This document shows positions 1-10,569 of a stretch of 64,000 nucleotides of DNA, in pieces (the first letter of the stretch is position 1; every line of letters begins with the position of its first letter). This DNA comes from Atherinomorus stipes (Eukaryota > Chordata > Actinopteri > Atheriniformes > Atherinidae): positions 1 through 64,000 of the forward strand of contig JALJCO010000093.1 in assembly GCA_023101725.1 (NCBI GenBank). Reading direction: 5' to 3'. Position numbers and translations under genes: made by a program. The notes below the pieces were generated by a model, which saw only the letters and a list, made by a program, of their open reading frames with translations, had not been told where the DNA came from and did no database searches.

Positions 1-2045
1 AGAGCCGGGCAGGCTGCCATGGGCCTGGGGAATATGAGAACTGACAATGCGCTTCTGAATTTCTCATTTGTAAAATTGTAAACATATATTTGACTCAGAT
101 TGCAAAAGCACAAAACTGCTTGTCCTCATCCAGCTCTCCCGCCTCTTCTCTCACTCTTTCTACCCCCTTGTAAATTTATGTATTGAAGGAGCTGGAAATT
201 CATGGAGGTTAGACTAAGCAGGAAAGGTTTGGAGGAGGGCTCTGTCGGCATGAGCGACATGTTGAGCAACTAAGTGACAGTGATTGATGCCCTTTGTGTT
301 TCGCAGCTTATCCAGAGCACATATGCACACGCTCTGCAAACAGATAAACAGTGGCAACATTCGAGATAAATAAAGAATCAAATAAACACGAAAAACTGGC
401 ACAGGAAAAAAAACAAACAAAAAAAGAACAACCTATCTGCATAATGAATAGGAGAGATGGAAGGGAGCAGTAAGAAAAGAGGCAGAGAATCCCAGCGGGT
501 GAAACCAAGCCTGGGAGATGTCAGTCGGGGAAGGATGCGAGACACACACGCTTGTGACGACTCAGACAAGTCACCCAGGCGGCAAAATAAAACCCAGGTT
601 CCTCAGATTTGCTTCCAGTGCTCATCAGTGGGAGAGCTGGATGACGGATGGACTGGCACTGGGCGCAACGCGAGCGTGTCAAAGTTACTCACCATAATAA
701 AGACCTGCTCTTTTTCATTCCATTGGCTTCTCCTTTATTCCAACCACCTGCAGTTCTGCTTCCTACAACCAGTTTAATTTATTTCAGACTGCATTAATTT
801 CTTTTCTGTCATTATTTGAAGCAGTGTCTGCAACCCAAACACCAACTAGGTCTTTTGGGGGTCTAAGTGTAGCGATACTGATACATGTTGGAAAAGCACA
901 CATGTTCACATGGGTGTAGGTTCACTGATGGAAGCTTCCCATCAGGCTGAGCTGTGACGCAAAAGAATAAATCTGGCTTTAAAACTGATCAACTCTTGAT
1001 GTTGATCCTTATCCAGATCTAGATCCAGGAAGTTTTTAATTCAGCCTTGTCCAAGGTCAGTACAGTCTGGGTCTGCTCTTTTTCATCTTTCTTCTTAACC
1101 TCTTCTTCCCATCTCCTCATCCGCTTGCTTCCTTTTTTATGACTCTGTTTCTCAGTTCTTCAATCCATTCAGAATCGTGGCATGACATAAATTTTCAATC
1201 CGTGTGTCAATGTGTCTGTTGATGCCTCTGGCCAAGGGAAATAGGAGTGCTTCCCCTGGGCAGACTGGTCTCACTGGAAATGGTAAAATACAAAACTTTT
1301 GTCCACATGTGCTAAATACAGTATAGTATTTCAGACTAGCTCTCAAAACTGAGAGATGTTTTTCTTTTAGGGAACTGCTTTGTTCCAGTAGCATCTTGTC
1401 ACATAACTGGAACTTTAACCAAAGAACACAAAGGGTAACAGCCCTTGAAAATGTATATAGAGGCCTTGATTTACGAAAGGTTTGCATGTACTCAAATGAG
1501 CGCCATCTTCATTGCACATGCAATAATCAGCCGGAGCTGATTTACTGACAGGGCACAAAGAAGTTTGCACCTGTTAAGGGGCAAAATAGTCCCACTATCC
1601 ATTTTGCGTGTCTGCTGTAGCTTAATATGCAATGTGGGCGTCTTCTGCCAGAACGTGCAAAATATTAGGAGGAGACTATGCAAAGAACAAAGATCAAACA
1701 ACCTTGAACAGTGTCTCCTTATCCATGTAATTATGAACCCGCCTCTTCCTACGATCCACAGGGAAACCTGCTGCATTGTTTTTATTTTATATTTATTATA
1801 CTTACCTTATATTCTATTTCTAATTTGCCTCATCTTATATTTCTTATATTTCATCTTATATTTTCGTGACAAAGCAATAGCACACGTTAAATCTTCATTT
1901 ATACTAAATACTGCTGTTTCCACTTGTTACAGATTGCGTGTGGAATCTTTGTAGATCACACGTAAACGCTGAAGAGACAGCGCATGCAATTTATCAACGC
2001 GGCAAACAAATTAGCACTTTTTATTTGAATTAGTAAATCAGGGCC
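1..2045. other. non-coding DNA, no gene recognised
   Basis: I see no exon, RNA gene or recognisable repeat in this stretch. The open frames are short, lack family motifs and have no convincing splice context. If the exon at 45321-45374 is real, this DNA lies in its first intron. Confidence 0.5.
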
Positions 2046-2046
2046 A

Positions 2047-2052
<6 letters not shown>

Positions 2053-2100
<48 letters not shown>
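2053..2100. repeat. (TA)n then (GA)n compound microsatellite
   Basis: An uninterrupted TA tract (2053-2086) runs directly into a GA tract (2087-2100). It abuts the inverted-repeat element at 2107. A second TA-rich tract lies on the other side of that element (about 2359-2402), so the element may have inserted into a TA-rich site. Confidence 0.95.
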
Positions 2101-2101
<1 letters not shown>

Positions 2102-2106
2102 CTATT

Positions 2107-2357
2107 AGGGCTGTCAAAAGATTAATTGTGATTAATGATGACATTACTTTTATCACTTCTAGAACATATTTAGGATTAAAGGTGTCTCACCAGGAATTCT
2201 GCATTTATCTTTAGTGACTAGACAACCCTGTCCGTACATGGCCTTTAAGTTGTAAAACAAACGTTAATGTATTTTCAGCATATAGCAGTACTAAAGGATA
2301 AAAAAAATCTGTTGTTTGACAGTGGGATTAATTTAGGACTAATCTTTTGACAGCCCT
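2107..2357. mobile_element. short inverted-repeat MITE (AGGGCTGTCAAAAG ends)
   Basis: The ends are perfect 18-bp inverted repeats: AGGGCTGTCAAAAGATTA at 2107-2124 and its complement at 2340-2357. The 251-bp body has no coding capacity. Ends of this kind are common in non-autonomous hAT-like elements of fish, but I could not read a clean 8-bp target duplication because both flanks are microsatellite. Class is therefore inferred; the inverted repeats are seen. Confidence 0.75.
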
Positions 2358-2390
<33 letters not shown>

Positions 2391-2403
2391 GTATATATAT
2401 ATA

Positions 2404-2700
2404 TTAGGGGTGTGACAACAGTGTTTGTATGAATAAAATAGGGACTGTATTGAATATCGAAAGATACAGTTTTTGTTTTAATTTATTTTACCAACTTGCG
2501 TTCTGACGATGAGCTCTTTGTTGAAAACTCAGTGGATCTGTGTTTGACTACATTCTGATCTGGCATTTGGAACTACTTTGGTCTTTGGTTTTCATGTTGA
2601 GTATGACTGCTGTGGATTAAAGGACATTGGGTCAAAAAGGCATGAAACTGTACCAAAAAATATCGAACCACGACACTAAAGTATCGAACTGAATCGAACT
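2404..2700. repeat. probable one-ended hAT-like MITE fragment
   Basis: The segment begins TTAGGGGTGTGACAAC and contains recurring ATCGAA/ATATCGA motifs near both ends, a pattern I associate with fish MITEs that begin TAGGGGTGTGAC. No matching right terminus was found, so this is a truncated or strongly decayed copy at best. Confidence 0.35.
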
Positions 2701-5535
2701 ACCTGCATTTCTATCCAGACTTAACTATTAAAATTGATTCTAAACCTAAGTGTGTCTTTTGACTTTTACATTATCCATCATAATAAGGAGGGAGATAAGT
2801 ACAATAAAGTACAATGACTAAAAGTGAAAGTGAAAAACAATACAACAGCAGAAAATGCAAGAGAGGAAGAAATACTAGAAGGAGGAAGTAGGAAAAAACG
2901 TTGATGGATGAGATTCAAACCTTCAATCTTCAGCCTCAATGCTGGGTACTTACAATAAGAACCTAAACTTGAACTACTTACATTAAGTCTTCTTTCATCA
3001 TATAAACATATCCCTTTATATTTCATCATGCTTTACTTTTATACTTTATTTGTTCCTTCCTTCCCCAACTTCCTTTAATCTCACTGCCGGAGCCCAAATC
3101 CTCCCAGTCACTCTTCCCTGCTCTGGGAAACAGCTGACTTTTGGGATGTAATAGGATAAAAAGATGAAAAGACTAAATGTTTTCTTGTCTGGTCCTCTCC
3201 TGCTGTGAAGGATGCTCTGTGTGTGTGTGGGGCCTAAGCTGAGTGGAACTGAATGAGAGCAACGCTCAAGCCTATTAGGGGCTACACGGCCCACCGGTGT
3301 GGGGCAAACCACTTTTACCGTAGCTGATGGTGGAGTTAATCATAAGGAAAACAGTGGGAGGTGCCAGTGAATAAAAAGCCCTCAGAGATTCTTTTAGCAG
3401 TGTATGGTGACATTCCCCCGTTCACCCCAAGGTTATGCACAAACAGATACACACATCTGTTTAGAATACAAACCATAAGATTTTTCTAGAGTGACTCAGC
3501 TCTGCACAATTAACTATATTAAAATGAATTCAAATTGACACAAAATAAAAAACATATAATACGGCACACGCGCACAAGCATGGAATGTATAGGAAGTTTT
3601 CTCCTCAACTGCCTTCTGGATGCCTTTGCCAGTGTATAAATCACTAGCTTCAAGGACGCAGCATTGGGACCCCTTACTGGGATCTTTCACATCTACCATC
3701 TGGATGCAGAAAGTCAGAGTGCTGACCAACGGCCCTGCTCTCATTCTGTTCCTCAGGATGAACTGCGAATCTGGCGGGGGGTGGGGGTGTATTCTGTAGA
3801 TAGAAACCTAATCAATCCAACAACTGCTTAGTCTTGCTGGACTTCATATAAAATCCTATCTGGAGATGTGGAGGAGTGTAATGATATTTTGATAGGGAAT
3901 GAGAATGAGAAAGACAGAGTCCAGGACAGACAAAAAGAAAAAGATAGGAGCTGTCAGCATCTCCAATCATCCAGAACAGTTTGTAACATTCATCCACATG
4001 CTCCCTTCTTCTTTCTGTCCTCTTGACTCGCCCTTCAGCAGAGATCACGGTCCTCCGTCATTCAACTTAGTTTCACACTTCGTGGTCCAATATCTAAAAA
4101 GATATGCGGACAAAAGGGGAAAAAAAGAGAGAAAACCTCTGGACTGTCTTTTCAGACAACTATGCCTGTGCAGTTATTTGTGTTATGCTAGCTAAGGGTG
4201 TAAGTACAAATATAATTCCTTGGGCTGTGTGCCTGTCGTGCTTCCATTGGCCAAAAATATTACAGTTGTAGTCTCCTTCATAGCAGACAGGACAATCTGG
4301 TTCAGTTTAGGTCATCTGACCTGCTGTGTTCTGCTCCGCAACTCAATACTTTGTCACTGTCAATGTTCAGACATGTAAACATACACATGGATACCATCAC
4401 TGACCGTAGCTGCTCACATTAACAGTGTCCATCGAAAGGAACATAAACCAATGTCTACAACAAAAAATGTATAAAGAAAGATACAAATGCCTTGCAAAAG
4501 GTCGATACTGGAAATTTTGCAAAGCAAAATCAAACCATCCTATCTATGCTTTTGTGATGATGTAAGAGCTACACTTGACAGTCATGTCCTAACGACAGTA
4601 CATTATTGTTACGGATATGACAAAATCTAGAAACTTGGAAGAGACACAGTTTAATTTCTCAGAACCATGAACAAGGCTCATAAATTCAGTTTATCACAGC
4701 AAAACAAAGCAAAATATTGAGAACAAATACATCTAAAATCTTGTTAAAAGATATGAGTGATAAAATTGCCTTTACCTATGTTGACAGTTTAAAACACTTG
4801 ATGTAAATTAAATTAGTTTTTCATAAAGTGTCATGACGTTCTATTTATTGATGGCTCTTCATTGAATTTCATCCAATTCTATTTAATTTTATTTCATATT
4901 TGAACTTCAGGAAAAGGATGACACCATTTTTATTTTATAATAAAAAGTTTAACTGAAACTTCTACTAAATATGAAGACACGGTGGTGGTAGTATCATGAT
5001 GTCCTGTGCCGAGCACCACTTCCCATCATGAATGAAATAATAAATCTGGATTATACAAGTAAATTTAACAACAACAAAAAAAGTCTGTAAAGTGGATCTC
5101 AACTGTGGGCTTCGGAAAGAGACAACAGCCTGGACCAACCCGGTGATCACACATTTGACTTCACCCAGTGTGTTTTACAGGGTTTATCCTTGGTTTGTTT
5201 TATTGACGAGTCTTCTGGTTCAGCTGACTGAACTTCATAAACACTGACACAGACATAAATATTGACATTAAGAAGAACAAAATTAATATTGTAAGATGGC
5301 CAGTCAAAGTCCTGATGCGGGGGTTCAGGAAAGAAAAAAAACACATCACAGAGCCAAAGCTGCTCTGTACGAAGAAACTGGATAAAATTGTTCCAAGCTG
5401 ACATGCAATATTTGTGAACAGTAACCAGAAATACAGTTGCAGTTATTGTTGCATAAGGCCACACAGGTACTGACAGCAAAGGATACACACTACTGCTTAC
5501 AGCTGTATACATGAGCCAAGGACATAAACAACAAA
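2701..5535. other. non-coding DNA, no gene recognised
   Basis: No exon, RNA gene or clear repeat could be supported here. The sequence is AT-rich single-copy-looking DNA with short chance open frames. Confidence 0.45.
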
Positions 5536-5745
5536 AGCCCCTTTCAGACTTGCACTGGGAAGCGGAAATATTGCGGACTCTGTCCTTTATAACGCCTGCA
5601 TTCAGACATGTGTTCTGCTCTTTTACCTCGGAAATGTAGCGGACATGTACCTGCTGCACTTCATGTCATAAGAGCGGAAATGTTGCCGCTCGTCGTTTTG
5701 GCTGAACGCACAAGAAAATGTTCCGGACAAAGTAAATTTTCAGAT
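5536..5745. repeat. partial MITE-like repeat (CCCCTTTCAGACTTGC start)
   Basis: This block starts AGCCCCTTTCAGACTTGC and has a run of CGGAAAT and GCGGAC motifs with raised CpG content compared with its AT-rich flanks. I recognise this layout from fish non-autonomous DNA elements, but the opposite terminus is not visible. The 72-codon open frame across it is not evidence for a gene. Confidence 0.4.
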
Positions 5746-5782
5746 AGTTTGAACAAAAAACGGAATTTTGCCTCAAACATTA

Positions 5783-6175
5783 GGCTGCACGGTGGCGTGG
5801 TGGCTAGCACTGCAGCCTCACAGTAAGAAGGTCGCTTGTTTGATTCCGGCTGGGGAGGGGGTTCGAACAATTCCAACAGCAGCCTTCCTGTGTGGAGTTT
5901 GCATGTTCTCCCCCAGTATGCGTGGGTTCTCTCTGGGTACTCTGGCTTTCTCCCACCGTCCAAAGACATGCATGTTAGGTTAATTGATCACTCTAAATTG
6001 TCCCTAGGTATGAATGTGAGCGTGCATGGTTGTCTGTCTCTCTGTGTTGGCCCTGCGACAGACTGGCGACCTGTCCAGGGTGTAACCCGCCTCTCGCCTG
6101 ATAATAGCTGGGATAGGCTCCAGCAACCCCCGCGACCCTGAACTGGATAGGCGGTACAGAAAATGACTGACTGAT
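5783..6175 (+). mobile_element. tRNA-derived SINE, nearly full length
   Basis: The 5' part is tRNA-like: an A-box-like TGGCGTGGTGG near 5793, and B-box-like sequence (GTTTGATTCC near 5839 and GGTTCGAAC near 5870). The body carries the familiar fish sequence blocks TGTGTGGAGTTTGCATGTTC, CCAAAGACATGCATG and CCTGTCCAGGGTG. It ends in a short tandem TGAC tail (6164-6175). The same body occurs as a more decayed copy at 19764-20050. This element is transcribed by RNA polymerase III and mobilised by a partner LINE, as known for tRNA SINEs; I do not assign a family name. Confidence 0.85.
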
Positions 6176-6481
6176 GACATGAAACTTAATAGGTCCAATC
6201 CATATTCTGATCAGCTCTGTGCTGATCAGCTCTAACAATCTATTGAATATCATGGAAATAATTTAACATCCGATAGATTAGTTAATTTTCCTGACTTTAT
6301 AAAGAAGTTTTGATCCAGTTTGCAGGATCATTTTTTGTTATTTTTGAAGTTTTTGGCATCTTTCATTATATGCGCTCTGTGGGCAGTTTCACCTGATTAC
6401 GTCACTGGACAACAACAACATCAAAGGTTTTTGTTTCTACTGAACTGAAATTTTCCAAGAACTTTTGACAAAAAACTAAAC

Positions 6482-7174
6482 ATGGCAACGAAGAAGCTAG
6501 CAGAAGATATGGAAGAAGTTAAAAAGTCCCTTAACTTCATGTCAGAGGAGCTGAGTAAGGTGGCAAAACAACAGATGGGCCTACTGGATTTAATGGACGA
6601 AGTCAGACAATTGAAGGCTGTGATGAAAGAAAAAGACAGGAGGATTGAAGAACTGGAGAGCAGAGTAGAAGACCTGGAACAATATACAAGAATGGAAGAT
6701 CTTGTGATATCTGGGCTGGAGACAAAACACTACTCTTACGCACGGATCACAGCCGGCGACAAGGAGGGTGAGGATGCACCAAGAGGTGAAAAACTTTTAC
6801 TTGAACAGCAAGTTATTAAATTTTTCAATGATAAAGACATCCCTCTGGATAGTAAAAATATAGCTGCATGTCACACTATCCCACAAAAACAAAACAAGAG
6901 GCCAACCATCATAATCAAATTTGTGAACAGAAAACAAAAAATTGAGGTGCTAAAGCTTGCAAAGAAATTGAAGGGAACAGGAGTATATGTAAATGAGCAT
7001 CTCACAAAGAGAAATGCTGAAATCGCACGGCAGGCAAGACTCCTGAAGAAGGAAAAGCGCATCCAAGACACTTGGACAAGGAACTGTAAGGTATTCATCA
7101 GACTCAATGGTACACCAGAACAGGCCAAAGTCATTGCTGTCAGAGATATCAAGGATCTTGAGAGATATAAATGA
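6482..7174 (+). CDS. LINE ORF1, coiled-coil RNA-binding protein
   Basis: The 230-residue product starts at the ATG in AAACATGGCAACG. Residues about 5-75 form a strongly charged heptad-rich coiled coil (LMDEVRQLKAVMKEKDRRIE). The middle has the ORF1-like signature DLVISGLE followed by a basic region with RPTIIIKFVNRKQK (about residues 140-155) and a C-terminal segment rich in K and R. By analogy with other LINE ORF1 proteins it should trimerise, bind the element RNA and act as a nucleic-acid chaperone in the ribonucleoprotein particle. It stops at TGA 7172-7174. The frame is intact, with no internal stops. The assignment rests on position, coiled coil and pattern, not on a database match. Confidence 0.85.
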   Translation: MATKKLAEDMEEVKKSLNFMSEELSKVAKQQMGLLDLMDEVRQLKAVMKEKDRRIEELESRVEDLEQYTRMEDLVISGLETKHYSYARITAGDKEGEDAPRGEKLLLEQQVIKFFNDKDIPLDSKNIAACHTIPQKQNKRPTIIIKFVNRKQKIEVLKLAKKLKGTGVYVNEHLTKRNAEIARQARLLKKEKRIQDTWTRNCKVFIRLNGTPEQAKVIAVRDIKDLERYK

Positions 7175-7264
7175 AAAACAATGAATATGTGGAGAAATGT
7201 AATTATTTTTTGTTTATTGGTGTGATGTGATCAGTATGATACATGTGGGAACTGATATCTGGGT

Positions 7265-7639
7265 ATGACAATGTGTGAACACACAAAGTTAAAGTCTTTT
7301 GATTTTCAAGATCACAGGTTTTATGAGTTAGAAAATGGCATTGATCCTGACATTTACTTCTATCAGAATGTTAATAGTACGACCTGTGAATATTATTCTG
7401 AGCAAGAGTTAGATATTAAAAAGGGTTTTTCATTGATACACTTTAACAGCAGGAGTCTTTACAGTAATTTTACCAAAATTAAAGACTATCTTAAACAGTT
7501 CCAAGATAAGTTTTCTGTGGTAGCAATTTCAGAGACATGGTTAAGTAATGATAAAGAACTGGAGGATGGACTAGAGGGATATGAAATGTTTTTGCAAAAC
7601 AGAATAAATGGAAGGGGAGGGGTGTTGCCATATTTGTAG
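7265..7639 (+). pseudogene. LINE ORF2, N-terminal part of the endonuclease (cut by frameshift)
   Basis: This is the first 124 codons of ORF2, starting at ATG 7265; an in-frame TGA lies just upstream, so this start is likely. It contains the opening of the exonuclease-endonuclease-phosphatase fold: HFNSRSLYSNF (the asparagine-bearing strand) and ISETWLS with the catalytic glutamate. It ends prematurely at TAG 7637-7639 because of a frame change near 7622. The sense reading resumes in the next frame immediately after, so the two pieces belong to one ancestral protein of roughly 1000 residues. The enzyme would nick target DNA to prime reverse transcription. Confidence 0.88.
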
Positions 7640-10272
7640 TTTTGGGTTTCAAATGTAAAGTTATCAAAAATATGACAACTGTAATTGATAATCTGATGGA
7701 ATGTTTGACTATTGAAATTCAGGTGGAAAGAACAAAGAATATTTTAGTTAGTTGCATTTATCGCACACCAGGATCTTGTATTGATTATTTCAATACAAAG
7801 ATTTTGGAAATACTTGAAAAGCATAATGATAAGGTGACTTTTGTTTGTGGTGATTTTAACATCGATTTACTAAAATCAAATGATCATAAGAAAACTGGTG
7901 AATTTATTGATATTATGTTTAGTTTTGGGTTCTATCCATTGATCTTAAAGCCTAGTAGGATAACTAAGGACAGTGCCACTTTGATTGATAATATTTTTGT
8001 AAATATAACTGATGGGAAGATAAATAGTGGATTATTGATGACAGATGTAAGTGATCATTTGCCTGTTTTTGCAGTTCTTCAAGTGAATAATAAGCCTAAT
8101 TTTTCAGATACAATTCAGACTCATCATTCAGGTAGAGTGAAAACACCTGAAGCAATTGCAGCTTTTAAAAGGGTATTGGCAAGTTATGACTGGCAGGAAG
8201 TTTATGTGGAGGATACCAATGATGCTTACAATGCATTTTTGGATACATTTTTGACACTTTATGATAGATATTGTCCAGTGAAAAAGTTTACAAAAAATTC
8301 TAAAAAGAGGAGAAAATCATGGTTAACAAAGGGATTGGAGAAGGCTTGTAGAAAGAAAAACAAGTTGTATAAAGAATTTTTAAAGCATCGAACAAAGGAA
8401 AAGGAGGATAAGTATAAAAAATATAAAAATAGATTGATTTCTATTATGCGTTGTCAAAAGAAGATGTATTATGAACAATTGCTACAGAAATATAAAAAGA
8501 ATATTAAGGCTACCTGGAGTGTGTTGAATAAGATTATTAAAAATCACAATGACAGATGTTTTCCAACAAACATTGCGATAGGTGATAATTCAGTGATTGA
8601 GGATATTGAGGGCATGGTTAATGAGTTCAACGATTATTTTGTGAATGTAGGTCCTAATTTAGCAAAAGAGATTCCCTTTAGAGATGGAAAGAATGAAACT
8701 TTTAATTCAACTTTCAATAAATGTAATACAATGTTTCTTGGGGGAGTTTGTGAAAGTGATATTTTAGAGGTAGTAAAAGAATTTAATAGTAAAAAATCTA
8801 CTGATTGCAATGATCTAAATATGTCACTTATAAAAGAGGTTATTTTTTGTGTCCTTGAGCCATTAACATATATTTGTAATAAATCTTTTCAAACCGGTAT
8901 TTTTCCTGAAAAGATGAAAATAGCCAAAGTGGTCCCAATCTATAAAAATGGAGATAAGCAATTGATGTCAAATTACAGACCAGTTTCGTTACTGCCTCAA
9001 TTTTCTAAAATACTTGAAAAATTGTTTGTAAAAAGATTAGATTCCTATATTGAGAAATATGACTTATTGAATGACCATCAGTATGGGTTTCGGAGTAATC
9101 GCTCAACATCATTAGCAGTGATGGAATTTGTAGAAAACATTGCAACAGCTGTAGATAATAAGCAATTTGGAGTGGGTGTATTTATTGATTTGCGTAAAGC
9201 ATTTGATACGATCGATCACTCTTTACTTCTACAGAAATGTGAACAGTATGGCATAAGAGGTAAAGCACAACTTTGGTTAAGAAGTTATCTAAATAATAGG
9301 TTTCAATATGTGGACATTAATTATATTAAATCTGATCTTAAACATGTAATTTGTGGAGTTCCACAAGGTTCAGTGTTGGGACCAAAGTTATTTATACTTT
9401 ATTTAAACGATATTTTTACAGTAAGTGATACATTAAAATGTGTTATGTTTGCAGATGATACCAATTTTTTTTGTTCTGGAGGGAACATAAGGGAGTTGAT
9501 AACAACTGCAGAAATAGAATTGATGAAGTTAAACAAATGGTTTGCTTTCAATAAGCTATCGTTAAATGAAAGTAAAACTAAATTCATGTTGTTTGGTGGT
9601 AAAAGGACAGACATTGAGGTAAAACTGAATTTGAATAATGTTGAAATTGAAAGAGTATATGAAACTAAGTTTTTGGGAGTAATAATAGATGATAAAGTCT
9701 GCTGGAAGCCTCACATAAAATATGTTAAACAGAAATTATCTAAGTCCATTTCTATTCTTTATAAAACAAGGCAATTACTGAATAACAATTGTCTTCATTT
9801 GCTGTACTTTTCACTTGTGATGCCTTACATGACATACTGTGCTGAAATTTGGGGAAATGCATATAAAACAAACTTAGATCCAATAATTAAATTACAGAAA
9901 AGGGCTATTAGGATAATAAATGGCGCTGGATACCGTGATTCTACAAATCAGCTTTTCATAAGATCACAGACAATAAAATTTCTGGATATTGTATATTTAA
10001 AAACGTTAGAAATTATGTTTCGAGTGGTAAATAAGACAATTCCTGCTTGTATTCAAAAAATGTTCAAATTAAGGCAGGGGATTTATAACTTGAGGGGGTT
10101 GCTAATGTTTGAAACCTATAAAGCCAGAACTAATCTCAAGTATAGATGTGTGTCAGTCTTAGGGGCAAAATTATGGAACGGATTAAATGATGAAATAAAG
10201 ATGTTTAATTCTATGTTTATTTTCAAAAGCACTTTAAAATGTAAAATCATTAAAGGTTATAGTTGCATTTGA
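7624..10272 (+). pseudogene. LINE ORF2, rest of endonuclease plus reverse transcriptase
   Basis: The second part of ORF2, open for more than 870 codons. Sense reading resumes at 7624 with VAIFVV; a TTG at 7642 is only the first possible start codon in this frame, not a real start. The remaining endonuclease motifs are CGDFNIDLL (about residue 70 from 7642) and SDHLPVF (about 139). Reverse transcriptase blocks follow: VVPIYKNGDK, NYRPVSLLP, QYGFRSNRST, VFIDLRKAFDTIDH, GVPQGSVLGP and the catalytic FADD at about residue 603 (9448-9459). The C-terminal region has the WGNAYKTNL and LQKRAIRII motifs seen in this LINE group. No RNase H or zinc knuckle was seen. Codon use is AT-rich and uniform. Function needs the frame break at 7622-7623 to be absent, so this copy is probably inactive. 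Confidence 0.92.
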
Positions 10273-10363
10273 TTGAATCTGATTTCTCAGTTTAAGTATT
10301 CATGTGTTTTGTAATGATGTACTATTCCTGATATTTCTTTGTGAATTATTTCTATGATGGTAC

Positions 10364-10404
10364 AGGATAGGCAAAAACAAGCCTTAGTGCTTCAGCCTAT
10401 TCCT
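10364..10404 (+). other. stem-loop in LINE 3' UTR
   Basis: AGGATAGGC (10364-10372) pairs with GCCTATTCCT (10395-10404) with one bulged base, leaving a loop of about 22 nt. In L2-group LINEs a 3' stem-loop is recognised by the reverse transcriptase; that this hairpin does so is inference. Downstream, a long A run (about 10435-10459) and a T run (about 10491-10508) could also pair. Confidence 0.5.
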
Positions 10405-10545
10405 TTTTCGGTTGCTGTCAGATAAGTTATTGTAAAAAAAAAAAAAAAAAAAAAAAAAAGGGAAAAGGAAGGATATATACATATGTATATGTTTTTTTTT
10501 TTTTTTTTAAATTTATTATGTCTTGTTTTAAACCGAAATAAAAGT

Positions 10546-10566
10546 ATTCATTCATTCATTCATTCA
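10546..10566 (+). repeat. (TTCA)n terminal tail of the LINE
   Basis: About five tandem TTCA units follow AATAAAAG at the 3' end of the LINE. A tetranucleotide tail marks the end of the element and separates it from poly(A)-tailed L1-type insertions. Confidence 0.85.
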
Positions 10567-10569
10567 TAT

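Larger units (their letters stand above)
6300..10567 (+). mobile_element. near-complete non-LTR retrotransposon (jockey/L2/CR1 group)
   Basis: A two-ORF LINE: 5' leader (start uncertain, roughly 6200-6360), ORF1 6482-7174, a 90-nt gap, ORF2 7265-10272 with one frameshift, then a 3' UTR with AATAAA (10537-10542) and a tandem TTCA tail ending about 10566. ORF2 has an apurinic-type endonuclease followed by a reverse transcriptase and no visible RNase H, which fits the jockey/L2/CR1 group; the tandem-repeat tail rather than a plain poly(A) tail also fits. I could not identify the target-site duplication. Apart from the one frameshift the copy looks young. Confidence 0.9.

Noticed and set aside
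5147..5659. 170-codon open frame on the minus strand
   Set aside because: No recognisable domain; its upstream end overlaps the MITE-like repeat. Treated as chance.
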